From NCBI GenBank assembly GCA_951394045.1, contig OX595987.1:3224001-3288000 (forward strand): a stretch of DNA of 64,000 nucleotides, given 5' to 3'. Positions 54,051 through 64,000 of the stretch are shown here, piece by piece (position 1 is the stretch's first letter; each line of letters begins with the position of its first letter). The stretch comes from Nitzschia sp. DOCU1 (Eukaryota; Bacillariophyta; Bacillariophyceae; Bacillariales; Bacillariaceae). The position numbers and the translations under genes are program-made. Under the pieces are notes generated by a model. It was not told the DNA's origin. It saw nothing but the letters and a program-made list of their open reading frames with translations, and did no database searches.

Positions 54051-57000
54051 CTAGAAATGAAACCTTGATGGTTTCCTCGTGCCATCCTTGGAAAGTAGAA
54101 TTTTCTTGGTTCTCTCCAACAAAGTCACCCATTCGTTGACCTCAGAGGCAGACGGCAGTCGTAATGTGCATCGTTTGCCTCGCTGAGAATCAGCGGCTGC
54201 TTTCATGGCCTTCATGAATCTGTTTCTGCCGATCCCTTGATTGTTACCCCCTTGTTCCTCGACAATTTGAAGCTGACGATTTTGCATCTTTGGCACAGTG
54301 AATGTGGATTCTTTCAAGCTCATAGTGATGTTTGGTGTTAAGCTCTTGGAAATTTCTACTTTTCGCGTCCATTTCACCGGGGAGTCCAACTCCATCTCGG
54401 GATACAAGCACTTGAAGGCCTCGAAGGGACTATTTGCAGATGCAGCTTTTTCTTCGGGGAGAAGAAAGACGTGAAAATGGCCATCAGATGTAACAACAAC
54501 AAGTGCTGCCTTCCACGATGTATTCACCATCCCCCTCAATCCTCCTGGCTGGAGTTCAACCATTTTCGAAAGAAGAACCATTGAACTCTTGAATGGGTTA
54601 CCAAACGCGGATTCGATTTTTTCCACCTCGGTTTCTTCTGCTTCCGTAGACTTGGTTATCCTAGATCGATTCATGATTGACGATCGATGCGAAGCCCCAC
54701 GTTTTAAGTGATCATGAGATCTATCGCGGATGGATTCGTTGATAAGTGTTTGGAGAGTTTCTTCGTCTATGCGAAGTCCAACCAAATCATCAAGGACACC
54801 AGTCATCGGCTCGGGCAACGCTGTGAATAGCCTTCGTTGCCTAGGTACAAACGCCATCATAACTTCATGGAGCCTCCGAAAGCGTCGCTCTTCCAGATGA
54901 ATGATAGCTTTTGAAAGGTTGTTGAGCTCATTCTCAGCGATCCCGAACACGGCTTGTTGATATGCCACGGCGGATCTGTAGAACATTTCTACCAACCAGC
55001 CGTCCTCAATAGCCCCCAGTTGACGAAATGTAGATTTTATCATCGGCGAATGAACAGACGAAACGATTGGTCCATCACCTTGGGGGGTCAAGAAGCCATG
55101 CAAGCTCCCTGTGCTCGGACCAAACGATGAATGAATACTGCCACCATGCTGGCTCCCCCCATGCATACTCCCATGCACGGTATATTCCATCAGGTCCCCA
55201 GTTACCATCGCATCAAATACGTCTAGTACGATGGAAACGTCACCCAACGAGTCGGTCAGCTTTCAAAAGCAAACATAGAATACTAGACATGCCGCGATAA
55301 AACTCACCCCAAATGTTTTTCAGCTCAATCTCGGACCGCTTCAACTCAGCAACAATGCTATCCCCAAGGCCCTCAAATTCATTGACCCCCCCTTGAATTT
55401 CGTGCCGTAGTTCGCGCAATTCAGGGAGTATTTCCTGTTCAATGTGGGAGGAGCTTTCTCTGAAATTGTTCGCAATTTCAATTTGAGCATCAAGAATTGA
55501 CTTGAGTAGCGCAGATTGACCCAATTCGGTTGTTGGGTCCTGACTATCGATTGAATATTCTTGCGCATTCCTCTTCTTGTAAAGGCGGTTCTGCAAGAAG
55601 GAATTGTTCACCGTATTCCCGGAATCGTCAAGGAATTTGTCGTCGTATACTGCCTGCGTAGAGTCGGCAAATGTGGCGCCAGCCTTGGCAAAACCCGAAA
55701 CAAGTCTTTCCGCAAATTCAACTTCATTCAAGCCCTCTCGGAGAATTTTTCCCAGGGACTGCCACTGCTCGCCGTGAAAGTCGAGCAACGTGGAAATGTC
55801 TGAACGTCGTTTGGATTCCCAAGCTATGAGGTCGTTGTGCACTTGAATCCGAAGGGTGGGATCAGTCCCAGGGAAATTATGTTTCAAGGTGACTGCGCTT
55901 GTGCCTACGCTCTCATCACTGGCCTGCGACCGGTTGTCTTCGAAAGATCTACTCTCGCGAATTGTTCGCTGAATCCTAGGTGGGGTCGAAACGGTTGATT
56001 TTGTCAATGCACTGTTCCATCCTGGAGGGTCATTGTTTGCTGGGAGCAATGAGGAATCTACACCGCTTTGTCCCTGAGATCCATCCGGCATTCCCTCAAT
56101 CTCATCAAGTGATTTCATCGCCATAAGAGCCGCGGCTGAGATTACCGCGGCCGACGTTTGGGCTGCGGTGGCAGCATCCGATGCCCGCGGTTTGGCAGCG
56201 GCGACAGTTGCTTCGGGGTTCGCCGGCTCAACCATACACTCGTCACTAATACCATTCACCATGACAAGGCTATCAGAGATCTCGGAATGATGTCCTTCAT
56301 TTGCTTCAATTTCATCCTTCGCGTCTTCAACTTTTGGGGACGATGAGTTGGTTGGATCAATGAAATGTGCTGGTGAGGAGCTTACTCGCTTTGTCAGTTC
56401 GGGTCGTTCCGACTTTCTTCTGTATTTCGGCGTTTCCCAAGGATGATCAGTATCACGCCCGGGAACCTTTGAGGCCGAAGATGGCGTCTTTGTAGATAAA
56501 GGGGTGCCTGCGTCCTCTTTCACCTTCGCCGACTCCGAAGTATCATCTGGGCCAACCTCAGTAGATACCACCAGCTTCTCCTTTTCTGAGTCTTCTCCAA
56601 TATCTATGTCTGGTTTGCCTAAATCGACTTCTGAGTCTTCTTCCACGATTCTGTCAACTCGTTGCTTTGTCGGCGGGCCAACATTCACTCCCCCTGCATG
56701 GTCATCGTCCTCTGCCCATAAGCTGTCGAATTCCGACGTTTCATTTTCAAACAAAACTGCACGAAAATCATCATTATCATCCTCGTCGTCCTCTTTTTCT
56801 TTGACTGCTTGCATGGCATCTGAGGCTGGGACTCCCTCCGTGCTGCTGTCCTCGTCGGGAACGATAACAGGCGCATGCGCAGGTGTGACTTTCGAGGAAG
56901 CTCCACCTGACACCCTGGCAGCAGATTCGTCCGGCTTCTCTGGTTCCTGTGGATTGCTAGTAACACGCAAGTCAGGTGAAATCGGCGAGGAAGTCGACGC

Positions 57001-57702
57001 GGAAGAGTCTCGAGGGGGGGTCACTGGTTTCGAAATTTCAATGTTTTCCGGTATAGAAGATTGTTCGGCCTGTTGCTGCCGCCTCGCCTTTTCCTCGCGC
57101 ATTGCTCTTTCGGCCTTTATCAGTAGTTTCAAATCTTCGTGTGCTTTCTCTTGCGCGTAGCTGGGGCAAAAATAGTAGCCACCCGTCGGCGCTCCGGTAA
57201 CTGACAAGATTCGATCTTCCTGGAGAATATCCATGTTTAGCTCCTGCAATTCATGCTCGGTAATACTGATCGGTACCTTGTGCTTCCGTGCTGCTCCCGA
57301 TGTCAGAGGGTTTTCGTAATAGGCCTTGACCACGGCTGGATGAAAATGGTGCAGGGCTACATATCTGCGTTCATGTGTGGAGTCAAGGTCCGCCGAATTT
57401 AGATTCGGATTGAGTTTTTGCAGATGCCGTATGTACGCTGCTCTCAGATTATTTCGGAAGGTGTACTTGTACGCAGGAGGGTTCTCTCTAAAACGGGGCA
57501 GCTCCACGTAGTAGCAGCGAGGATCCCCCAGTAGACGAAACGCTTGGGTCATGCCCACGCATGCCAACCCTTTCCCACAAGCACATTCGCGATAGGACGT
57601 ATTTGAGATGTTTTGGTTTCCACTTAAGGCTGGACTGCGATGTGCGCGGTGATCATGCCGTTTATGCTTACGAAAGCTCGGACTTGTGCCAAAGTTGTTC
57701 AT
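54051..57702 (-). CDS. F-BAR/PH-like membrane-remodelling protein
   Basis: Two exons, 57702-55308 and 55222-54051, with an 85-nt intron (GGTGAG donor, CTGAC branch-like site, TACTAG acceptor); total 3567 nt, 1188 aa. The N-terminus (about 35-150) is a compact Cys/aromatic region (ECACGKGLACVGMTQAFRLL, YYVELPRFRENPPAYKY) that I do not recognise. A long acidic/Ser-rich disordered region follows, to about residue 610. From about 620 to 960 a helical domain of the BAR/F-BAR kind runs across the splice (LLDFHGEQWQSLGKILREGL, IEIANNFRESSSHIEQEILP, then AVAYQQAVFGIAENELNNLS). The C-terminus looks like a PH domain, ending in the helix VNEWVTLLERTKK. Such proteins bind curved, phosphoinositide-rich membranes. 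The BAR and PH calls rest on pattern. Confidence 0.75.
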
Positions 57703-58036
57703 ATTCCTTGGACACTGAATCCAACGACAGCGGCAGAACTCCTAACCTTCGGGTAGGGGCAAGAAAATGAACAGACTTCTAAACGGTAATTGCTGCCAGA
57801 ATAAAGATCCAACTATTATTCAGGGCACAAAATCTGCAATGGCTCTTCTCTCTGGTCCGGTCCGGTCCGGATTGCTCTGTAGTAAGCGTGGTTGGAAACA
57901 CCCAACGGTAATCGGTAATCCACGGAGACTTGTGGCTCTATTCATTGACTCCCAAGTCTTGCTTTTCCTCATGGTCAATCTCGTGTTGGAACCAGTACGT
58001 GCCGGCTGTATTGTACCTCGTAGCTCGCACTAGCTC

Positions 58037-58059
58037 GTACCTGGTATGATACCTGGTAC
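58037..58059. repeat. Pair of GTACCTGGTAC-type palindromes
   Basis: GTACCTGGTAT at 58037-58047 and ATACCTGGTAC at 58049-58059, each one base from perfect. They lie 335-357 bp upstream of the minus-strand F-BAR-like gene. Confidence 0.55.
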
Positions 58060-58120
58060 ATACGATAGGACTATCCAACGGCGGATGGCATGATGGACCC
58101 AGAGGCTCTGACTTTGTACG

Positions 58121-58138
58121 AGTACGAGTACTCGTACT
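58121..58138. repeat. 18-bp perfect palindrome
   Basis: AGTACGAGTACTCGTACT, self-complementary across all 18 bases, 154 bp before the patatin start codon and next to a TATA-like sequence. Confidence 0.6.
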
Positions 58139-58291
58139 ATGATATAAATACGTCGTAGTACGTACCGACATATCGCTCTACTCTAGTACGCCTCTCTATC
58201 TGTCTCTCCAGTTTTTTGCCTACAATTCATAGCGAGAACATGTTGTTCAAAGAAAGCATCTATCATATGAGAACCACCAACGAATAATGAG

Positions 58292-59298
58292 ATGCGGTCG
58301 CCATTTTGGGCGCTTGCCCTGTCGACGATGTTGCTTCAGGTTGGCATCGTGGCCGAGGGCTTCAGCTTTCCCCTGGGCTCAGCACGGACGCAGGACAGCT
58401 CAGAGGAAGGATTGAGACAGCCTCGTTTGGTTTTTCCGGGGTAGGTCGCAAAGAGTCATCGTATCTAAGAATGTCTGGTTCCGCTCATTGCTCACAGATT
58501 GCCCAATCTATATGCTCGAAGCGGGGGTATTTTCTTTTATTGGCAGGCAGGGGCCGTTTGTTACCTACGAGAACAATCTTATGACCTGTCTCGATGCAGC
58601 TTTTCAGGCGCCTCTGCTGGGGCGTTGACGGCTACACTCTCGGCGACCAACGTGGATTTCTATGAGGCAACAGAACTTGCCCTGACAATGGCGAAAGACG
58701 CAGGTGTTTGGGATCGAGCGTTGGGTCTGCAAGGAGTCTGGGGCCCACTGATCGAAGATTGGCTGCGAATTCTTCTTCCTGATTCGATTACGAGCGTAGA
58801 GGGGAGATTGATGCTGTTGGTTACGCCGGTACCTATGCTGGGTAAGAGGAAAGTTACAGAGTTCGCGGACAAAACGGATCTTATCCGATGTAATATGGCA
58901 AGCGTCCATCTGGTATGTGGCGGCTGATGGCCAGATCCTTATCCCGTGCAAATTTTATTCATTATCCCGCCTCCCTCAAACGTTTGCCGTTCGCCTGATG
59001 CATCATTATTTAGCCCTGGTTCCTTGACGGAAAACTGACATCGGAATTTCGCGGGGAACCCCACATTGATGGAAGCTTCCTGAGCAATTGGGTAGACTAT
59101 GTGCCTTCAGAAAAGCAGAGCCCGGTCTTGTTCTTAGATTGGAAGAAAGATCCGGTACTGGCTCCGAAAGGTGGCTTAGATATCGTGGAAGCATTGAGTC
59201 CCGACGGGATCCGGGGACTGGTTGAACGTGGAAAAGAGTACGCAAAAGTTTTGGAATCAGATGGGTTCTTCGAAGGCATTGCAAAGTTCGAGGCATAA
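58292..59298 (+). CDS. Patatin-like phospholipase
   Basis: Three exons: 58292-58440, 58522-58912 and 59014-59298, with introns of 81 and 101 nt (GTAGGT to CGAAG; GTATGT to ATTTAG); total 825 nt, 274 aa. The N-terminus SPFWALALSTMLLQVGIVAE followed by GFSFP is a signal peptide with a motif close to the plastid-import type. The splice rebuilds the patatin oxyanion loop LVFPGGGIFFYWQAGA. The nucleophile Ser is in GASAGA (GxSxG), and the catalytic Asp is in HIDGSF in the third exon. The family hydrolyses membrane lipids or triacylglycerol through a Ser-Asp dyad. The product is compact, without extra domains. The true start could be debated: an out-of-frame ATG lies at 58287. Confidence 0.88.
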
Positions 59299-59351
59299 CG
59301 TGGCCAAACCTTTGGAATTAGATAGGTCTACATTGCTAATGTTATTCGTTT

Positions 59352-59924
59352 CTATTTGGCAGTATTTGTGACGACTTGATATTCATAGACGAGCGATGGC
59401 GGACTAGGAAGGTCGTACATATCACTGTCTTCGTCCGTCATAGAAGGCGGCTGCGGCAGACCCTTCGGTACAAAATGTGACCGATATTTCTTTTTTGACG
59501 GGGAGACCTTTGAACCAAAAGCCACGAGAGCAGAAAAAATGTCAAAATACGCTTCGTTGGGTTTACATTTGTCGGCTCTCTCCCTCGCCGTGTGCAGAAT
59601 AATTTTTTGGGTTTTCGGTCTTTGGGGTTCCTTTGCTTCAATGCCCAAATCCTCTGATAGGTCTTCACTGTCTTCGTCAAAGGCATCACCTTCTGGCGTG
59701 GATTGATCGTAAGTCATATCATCGTAACATGAATCGTCATCAGTCCAGAGTGTAAATGAGTCGTCATCGTCTTCCTCCTCCTCATACGCAGCGGCGTGCT
59801 TAATGTAATCGAGCCCCGACGATAGGGTCCTCAGGAGATCGCCTTCAAAAGTCTCGACTTCATCCTGTGTTTCCCTTGCAGCAGCCGGGAAAAACAAGTT
59901 CCAGTTCCACATTGTTGTTGACAT
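59352..59924 (-). CDS. Acidic protein of unknown function
   Basis: 190 aa, single exon, convergent with the patatin gene (53 bp between stops). No family recognised. The N-terminus (MSTTMWNWNLFFPAAARETQ) is hydrophobic but is not a clear signal peptide. The middle is very acidic (AYEEEEDDDDSF, DEDSEDLSED). The C-terminal 80 residues look more ordered, with HTARERADKCKPNEAYFDIF, ALVAFGSKVSPSKKKYRSHF and a Pro/Ser/Asp end. Gene status rests on frame length and position. Confidence 0.6.
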   Translation of the reverse strand: MSTTMWNWNLFFPAAARETQDEVETFEGDLLRTLSSGLDYIKHAAAYEEEEDDDDSFTLWTDDDSCYDDMTYDQSTPEGDAFDEDSEDLSEDLGIEAKEPQRPKTQKIILHTARERADKCKPNEAYFDIFSALVAFGSKVSPSKKKYRSHFVPKGLPQPPSMTDEDSDMYDLPSPPSLVYEYQVVTNTAK

Positions 59925-60192
59925 TGCGAATCTTTTGGTTGTTTTGGGGTTGTGACCAGGATCAAGCGACCGAATTCGGCGAAACGCAGCAATTGCTTCG
60001 ATTACATGCCAACAGGATGAAGCAATGCGTTACAAAGGTACTGGGATCGTACTCCGTTGTGCGCCATATCTCCAGATTCTTTCTCCAACGGGTGGCTGGA
60101 TTTATATGGAGTGCGCCAGATTCCACGTCTTGTCCGTTCCAACGCCCAACGGAAGGATGGTGACTCTCAGGTGCACCAATCCGCCAAACGAA

Positions 60193-60588
60193 TCATATTT
60201 GCTTCTTTTGAATCACATCAAATCGATAGGAGGTCGAGCTAAGATATGCGGGAGTTGTCGGCATTACCAAGGCACATCGGACGGCACCTTCAGAGCTCGA
60301 TGGACACTCCACGCCAAAGCCCGTCGGTTTGGTTCGTTTGACCCTGATCTGGCAGCTGTGGGGCTCCCACTCTCCAAAAAGAGCCCGTAGACTGGACACC
60401 AGAATCGTTTCAAGCTCACGAGGATCATCAACAGCGGGCTCTGACTGGACTGTCAACACCACACGCGACATACTACCGGAGCTGCTATCAGGGAACGTTG
60501 CTGAGAATATGATGTACCAAGTACCAGGTTCATATTTACTTGCTTCTCCGTCTCTCTTGGTGGATGGCATCATCAGCAAAAATTGCAA
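60193..60588 (-). CDS. Rpp14/Pop5-like ribonuclease P/MRP protein subunit
   Basis: 131 aa, single exon as read. From about residue 55 the sequence has the outline of the Rpp14/Pop5 family: a helix ELETILVSSLRALFGEWEPH, a strand SCQIRVKRTKPTGFGVEC, a second helix region EGAVRCALVMPTT, and the closing strand STSYRFDVIQ, which resembles human RPP14 GKKCAFRVIQ. The first strand would be GTWYIIFSATFPDSSS. Members are protein subunits of RNase P and RNase MRP and act in tRNA and rRNA processing. Overlapping plus-strand open frames at 60025-60390 and 60329-60769 are alternatives, but I see no family features in them. The exact start and the possibility of more exons are open. Confidence 0.55.
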   Translation of the reverse strand: MQFLLMMPSTKRDGEASKYEPGTWYIIFSATFPDSSSGSMSRVVLTVQSEPAVDDPRELETILVSSLRALFGEWEPHSCQIRVKRTKPTGFGVECPSSSEGAVRCALVMPTTPAYLSSTSYRFDVIQKKQI

Positions 60589-62884
60589 GGTGGGCTCGGC
60601 CTATGTGCTGCAGGCTGGTGGCCGTGCAGGCGTGTCGAAGGACACTTATGTAGAAATCACGTTCACCGCACCCATTACCGCGGTCAGTGTGAATGTGGAA
60701 GGGAATGGAAGAGGGGTAATGGGTATGTATGTAGGTACCCCCTATTGTAAAGCCGCGACAAGTGCTTGACTCTATTGAGTTACGAGTACGCGTACCAAGT
60801 GGCAGATAAAGAGCTGGTAGAATAAGGCTGCGCAGCGTATTATTTAGAAACCAACCTACAGCAAAAGACTGCGCAGTAGTTTCAGCCCCTCTATTCATCC
60901 TAGCAAGCACATGGCGAGGATATCGCAGGATAGAATAACAACTAGTTTGGATCGGGTGGACAGCGAACAATCAGTGATGACGACGAGAGCATCCAGAGCA
61001 TCTAGTACGAAGAAGAACAGGGGATAAATGGAATTTTTCCATCTTCGTGGTGCACAACGGATTGGGCCAGGGCTAACATGCTGCCCCATACAAACTCTTA
61101 TTATCACAATGCCGCAGTAGCTACTACTGGTATCCACACTGCTATTTGTCGTCTGCTGTCCTCATTTTTGGTGCCGCGGTGACCGGCGGCACTAAGTCAA
61201 TGGCTGGGCATTCGAGCACCATCAAAACCAAATGCGCAGTTGACACCAAACGCAAGTGCATTGGTGCACAGAATACGCACAATAGAAGAATCGTATGAAT
61301 GATACAAGGCAGAAATTGGCGACACTGCGAAGGAGTAATATACCGGCAGTAGTTGTGTCGTATTATTCACGATGACGGACCAACCAGTGACCCTTCGTCT
61401 TTTGAGAATGATCGCACGTAGTTAAAGAAATAAGGCTATTAGCCAAAGCGAGGTTTTGTCATACCAGCGTACACATAATGTTGCACCACGCAAAATGTGG
61501 GCTTTACCTACGTTATGTGTCATGCCGCACGCGCCATTTGAAATGGCTAGAAATTGTCAACAACAGTGCATTGAATATACGTATTGCACCACACAAAATG
61601 TGGGGTTCACGCACATTATGCATGTCATGCCGCATGCGCCGTTTGAAATGGCTAGAAATCCTCAACAGCAGCGAATTGAATATACGTATTTTGAAAATTA
61701 AGGAATGTAAATGCGGCAGATGCCCCTTGACATGGCTATTGGGCAAAGAATCCGCAACATTAAATAACTGCGCACAGAATTAAAAGATAGCGCAAATATG
61801 TGAAACTGGGCCTACAACAATTCGGGTGGATCAGAAACAAACCAGCTTTCTTCAAAGAACAACAAGCTTTTGTCGACACAACAAGAATGAATATAATATT
61901 TGAACATGATGACAAGACTACGACAGTCAATCTTGGCCGACGACATTGAGGACGACGAAGAGAATGATGATTCGAACGACGAAGAAGACGACGAAGACGA
62001 CGAAGACGACGACGATTCAGACGATGAAGATGTATAGTAAATAGGAAGCGCACCTAATGCGCAGCCAAAATGTGCAGCACTACTGCGCACTCTATTTTTG
62101 TACCATCAAAATCGCAAGCACCTTTTTGGTCTCTCCACAAATCCTGTCCGAGCGACGTCTTTGACGCAGCTCACGACAACCAAAGTCATACTTTATTTGA
62201 CCCAAAGTAGATTACGACAGCAAAAGTCATCCATTTCTGTAACTAATGCGAGGATGCCGGCGAGGATGCCTTGCCTCCAAAAAGGCAAATTCCATAAATG
62301 AAAATCCATTGATATTTTTTCTTCTCTAAGTGAGGGCTTAGTAAAAACGAAAACGCGACCTAAAAAATGAGCGGTTGAATCCCCCCCCCCCACACCCCCC
62401 CCAGGTATAGCGAGTGGCCTCAAATAGCGAAGTCGGCGCGCATGCAAGCCTATCTGCACCGCGACCGGATATGAGTGCTCCCTACCAGGTAGCATAAAAC
62501 TAATACTACGTTCCTGTACGATACCTAGACTGACGGTGATGATAGGAAATTGGCTTTGGTGGAGATAGTGTGGGATTTTTCTCGTCGGAGTACTACTTGT
62601 TGGTGGGTGACCGAAGCAATCTAACCCTTGCTACTGATGAAGGTCTTTTATCAATGTTGACAGTGTCGCCCGGTGAGAATCTATACATCCACTAGTGAGG
62701 CGAATAATGACTACGTTGGAGTCCCGGTTTAGCATCGGCGCTTGGAGGTGAACGCGCAAACAGAATAGGCGAGTTGGCCCACAAACTACTTTGCTACCGA
62801 CATTTTGGATCGGATGATTTTAGTGACGATAAGGCGGTATTTTCATGGGAGAAGGTAGTTCAAAATGATCGTCTTCAATTACTA
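60589..62884. other. Gene-poor region with tandem repeats and low-complexity DNA
   Basis: 2.3 kb without a confident gene. It holds a tandem repeat at 61481-61688, a GAC/GAA-rich run at 61934-62034, C-runs at 62381-62402, and CTACCAGGTAG at 62482-62492. A 43-codon frame at 61906-62037 (MMTRLRQSILADDIED then almost all Asp/Glu) is probably just the GAC/GAA run read in frame. Confidence 0.4.
61481..61688. repeat. Tandem direct repeat, period about 103 bp
   Basis: Units start at 61481 and 61584 with TTGCACCACRCAAAATGTGG. They share TGTCATGCCGCA, TTTGAAATGGCTAGAAAT, CTCAACA/GTCAACA and ATTGAATATACGTATT. Only a few bases differ. Confidence 0.85.
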
Positions 62885-63694
62885 TCAGGATTCTTGCAAG
62901 TCTTCCACTTGGTCGTCGCCTTCGCCCCTCTGTGCTGGATTTTCTGGGTCAGGAATAGCAGATGCCTCGACTTGGATCTGACTAATCGGTTCTGAAGCTA
63001 CAATGAATGCTTCCATCAGCTTTGAGCTGTTTTCCTTGCTGTATTGGTGCCATGTGCTTGACCCGCCAAGTGCATCAATTCCTTCTTGACAAAATTTCAT
63101 AAAGGTTGCTACCCAATGCGGCAAGGTTGTCTGGACATCGTCAAGGAAGCGAACATCTTTCAGACGATCTGACGGAACTTTTGCTATTTGCAACTCAGCA
63201 TGCCCGTCGCTTTTGAAGGCCCCTTCTCCGTCGCCCCGAGTTGAGGCGCCGTGGTGAATCCAACCCACGGCCTTACCCCCATTGCTTGGAACGAGATAAA
63301 TGCAACCTTCTTGCCAGCCGAGATCAGACCTTGACTTTTCCTCGTCGCTGGAGCCAATTATACCTTTCCCAATTGATCGAAGTATGCTACTCTTAGGCAG
63401 TCTCTTTACCCAAACAATTCTGTGCGAAGATCCGAATTCGACAAGGGGTTCGGCATCCTGCGGCAAGACCCAATGCCACAACGCAACGCTGTCAGGACCA
63501 CGTTGAATCAGGCTTCGAACTTGCGTGCGTTTGAGCGGGCCATGTTCGAGCTTTTGGCGTTTTCTTTCTCGAAGGGCAGCAAGGATCGTCGGTGGGACGT
63601 GAACACTGAACCCACACTCATCACAGTCGCATGCAGAATTTCGACGGAAATCATGCGACGCGAAGGTCATCGACGACAAGAAAGAGTCGGACAT
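62885..63694 (-). CDS. Protein of unknown function with a Cys cluster
   Basis: 269 aa from the preferred ATG at 63694 (MSDSFLSSMTFASHDFRRNS); the frame continues upstream to an ATG at 63889 (334 aa), but that part is Cys-rich and less protein-like. Near the N-terminus a compact cluster CDCDECGF could bind a metal. A basic helix follows (PTILAALRERKRQKLEHGPL). The middle (SVALWHWVLPQDAEPLVEFG, HRIVWVKRLPKSSIL, GCIYLVPSNGGKAVGWIHHG) looks like mixed strands. The end is acidic. No family is recognised and no membrane segment is seen. Confidence 0.6.
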   Translation of the reverse strand: MSDSFLSSMTFASHDFRRNSACDCDECGFSVHVPPTILAALRERKRQKLEHGPLKRTQVRSLIQRGPDSVALWHWVLPQDAEPLVEFGSSHRIVWVKRLPKSSILRSIGKGIIGSSDEEKSRSDLGWQEGCIYLVPSNGGKAVGWIHHGASTRGDGEGAFKSDGHAELQIAKVPSDRLKDVRFLDDVQTTLPHWVATFMKFCQEGIDALGGSSTWHQYSKENSSKLMEAFIVASEPISQIQVEASAIPDPENPAQRGEGDDQVEDLQES

Positions 63695-64000
63695 GATTTT
63701 TGGGCACCGCAATCGCAATTCTCCACGGACTTGAACAAAACAACAACAATCTATTTGTGCTGCACTAAACAGGGAAGGTGTTGAAGGAAGTGGTGGGCCA
63801 TCGAGAAAACGCACGCAGAACTGCCTGTCCTCGTGCAATTCAGCTGATTGATTGGCAACGCTCGCTCGCGTGCACACCCGGCCGTCCACGATATGTACAT
63901 AAGTAAAAGAGGTATGTCCCCGGATCAGTACATACTATTGGACGCCGGCGCCTCTTTATCGCAACCACAGATATCTTTCTCTGATGCAATCGACGCGATG
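63695..64000. other. Window end
   Basis: 5' flank of the preceding gene, including the possible N-terminal extension to 63889. Nothing else was recognised before the edge. Confidence 0.3.

Larger units (their letters stand above)
57703..58291. promoter_or_regulatory. Bidirectional promoter region with palindromes and a TATA-like box
   Basis: 589 bp between the divergent F-BAR-like and patatin-like genes. Contains two head-to-tail GTACCTGGTAT-type words (58037-58059), an 18-bp perfect palindrome AGTACGAGTACTCGTACT (58121-58138) and, right after it, GATATAAATA at 58141-58150, a possible TATA box about 140 bp before the patatin start. Confidence 0.45.

Noticed and set aside
60025..60769. Plus-strand open frames 60025-60390 and 60329-60769 as genes
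   Set aside because: They overlap the minus-strand Rpp14-like frame and show no recognisable domain. They are mentioned only as alternatives.
61906..62037. A 43-aa acidic microprotein
   Set aside because: Almost entirely a GAC/GAA repeat; no conservation or promoter evidence available.

Overview
This is nuclear DNA of a diatom, most likely the pennate Phaeodactylum tricornutum. The evidence is a eukaryotic gene set with short introns (about 67-109 nt), several precursors with a diatom-type plastid leader (signal peptide followed by an AFAP-like motif), a GH81 beta-1,3-glucanase suited to chrysolaminarin, a Ty3/gypsy element and a tyrosine-recombinase (Crypton-like) transposon. The species name is inference. 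No rRNA, tRNA or CRISPR was seen.

Layout. 1-5.0 kb: a decayed Ty3/gypsy element on the minus strand, cut by the left edge. 5.1-11.6 kb: a compact gene block holding a plastid-targeted EF-hand protein with a candidate stop-containing intron, a two-exon TRAPPC4/Trs23 gene, the proteasome lid subunit RPN8 and the recombinase RAD51C. 11.86-18.15 kb: two tandem, apparently identical 3142-bp copies of a Crypton-like element encoding a 945-aa tyrosine recombinase with an AT-hook and a PHD-like finger. The flanking repeat preserves an empty target site. 19.2 kb: plastid acyl carrier protein. 20.9-21.7 kb: a broken endonuclease III-like (HhH-GPD) gene. 21.7-26.3 kb: a gene-poor stretch of diverged two-copy repeats.

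26.3-34.2 kb: an NDUFB2-like complex I subunit, a small membrane protein, a PDZ plus CRAL-TRIO protein, a secreted protein with two cathepsin-propeptide (I29) domains but no protease, and an SLC35B-type transporter. 34.2-35.7 kb: a gene-poor gap with an inverted repeat and a hairpin. 35.7-41.8 kb: a giant repeat protein (about 1840 aa) whose C-terminal RGG tail is spread over small duplicated exons. 42.9-57.7 kb: a lysine-rich nuclear protein, a DUF4239-like membrane protein, the GH81 glucanase with an 8-nt microexon, two cell-surface proteins and an F-BAR/PH-like protein. 58.3-63.7 kb: a patatin-like lipase, an acidic protein, an Rpp14-like RNase P subunit, a 2.3-kb repeat-bearing gap and an unknown protein.

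The genes are mostly unrelated housekeeping functions. Exon structures were built by hand from splice consensus, frame and family similarity; every multi-exon model given here has a total length divisible by three. A palindrome of the form GTACCWGGTAC recurs in the gene-free gaps from 42 to 62 kb.
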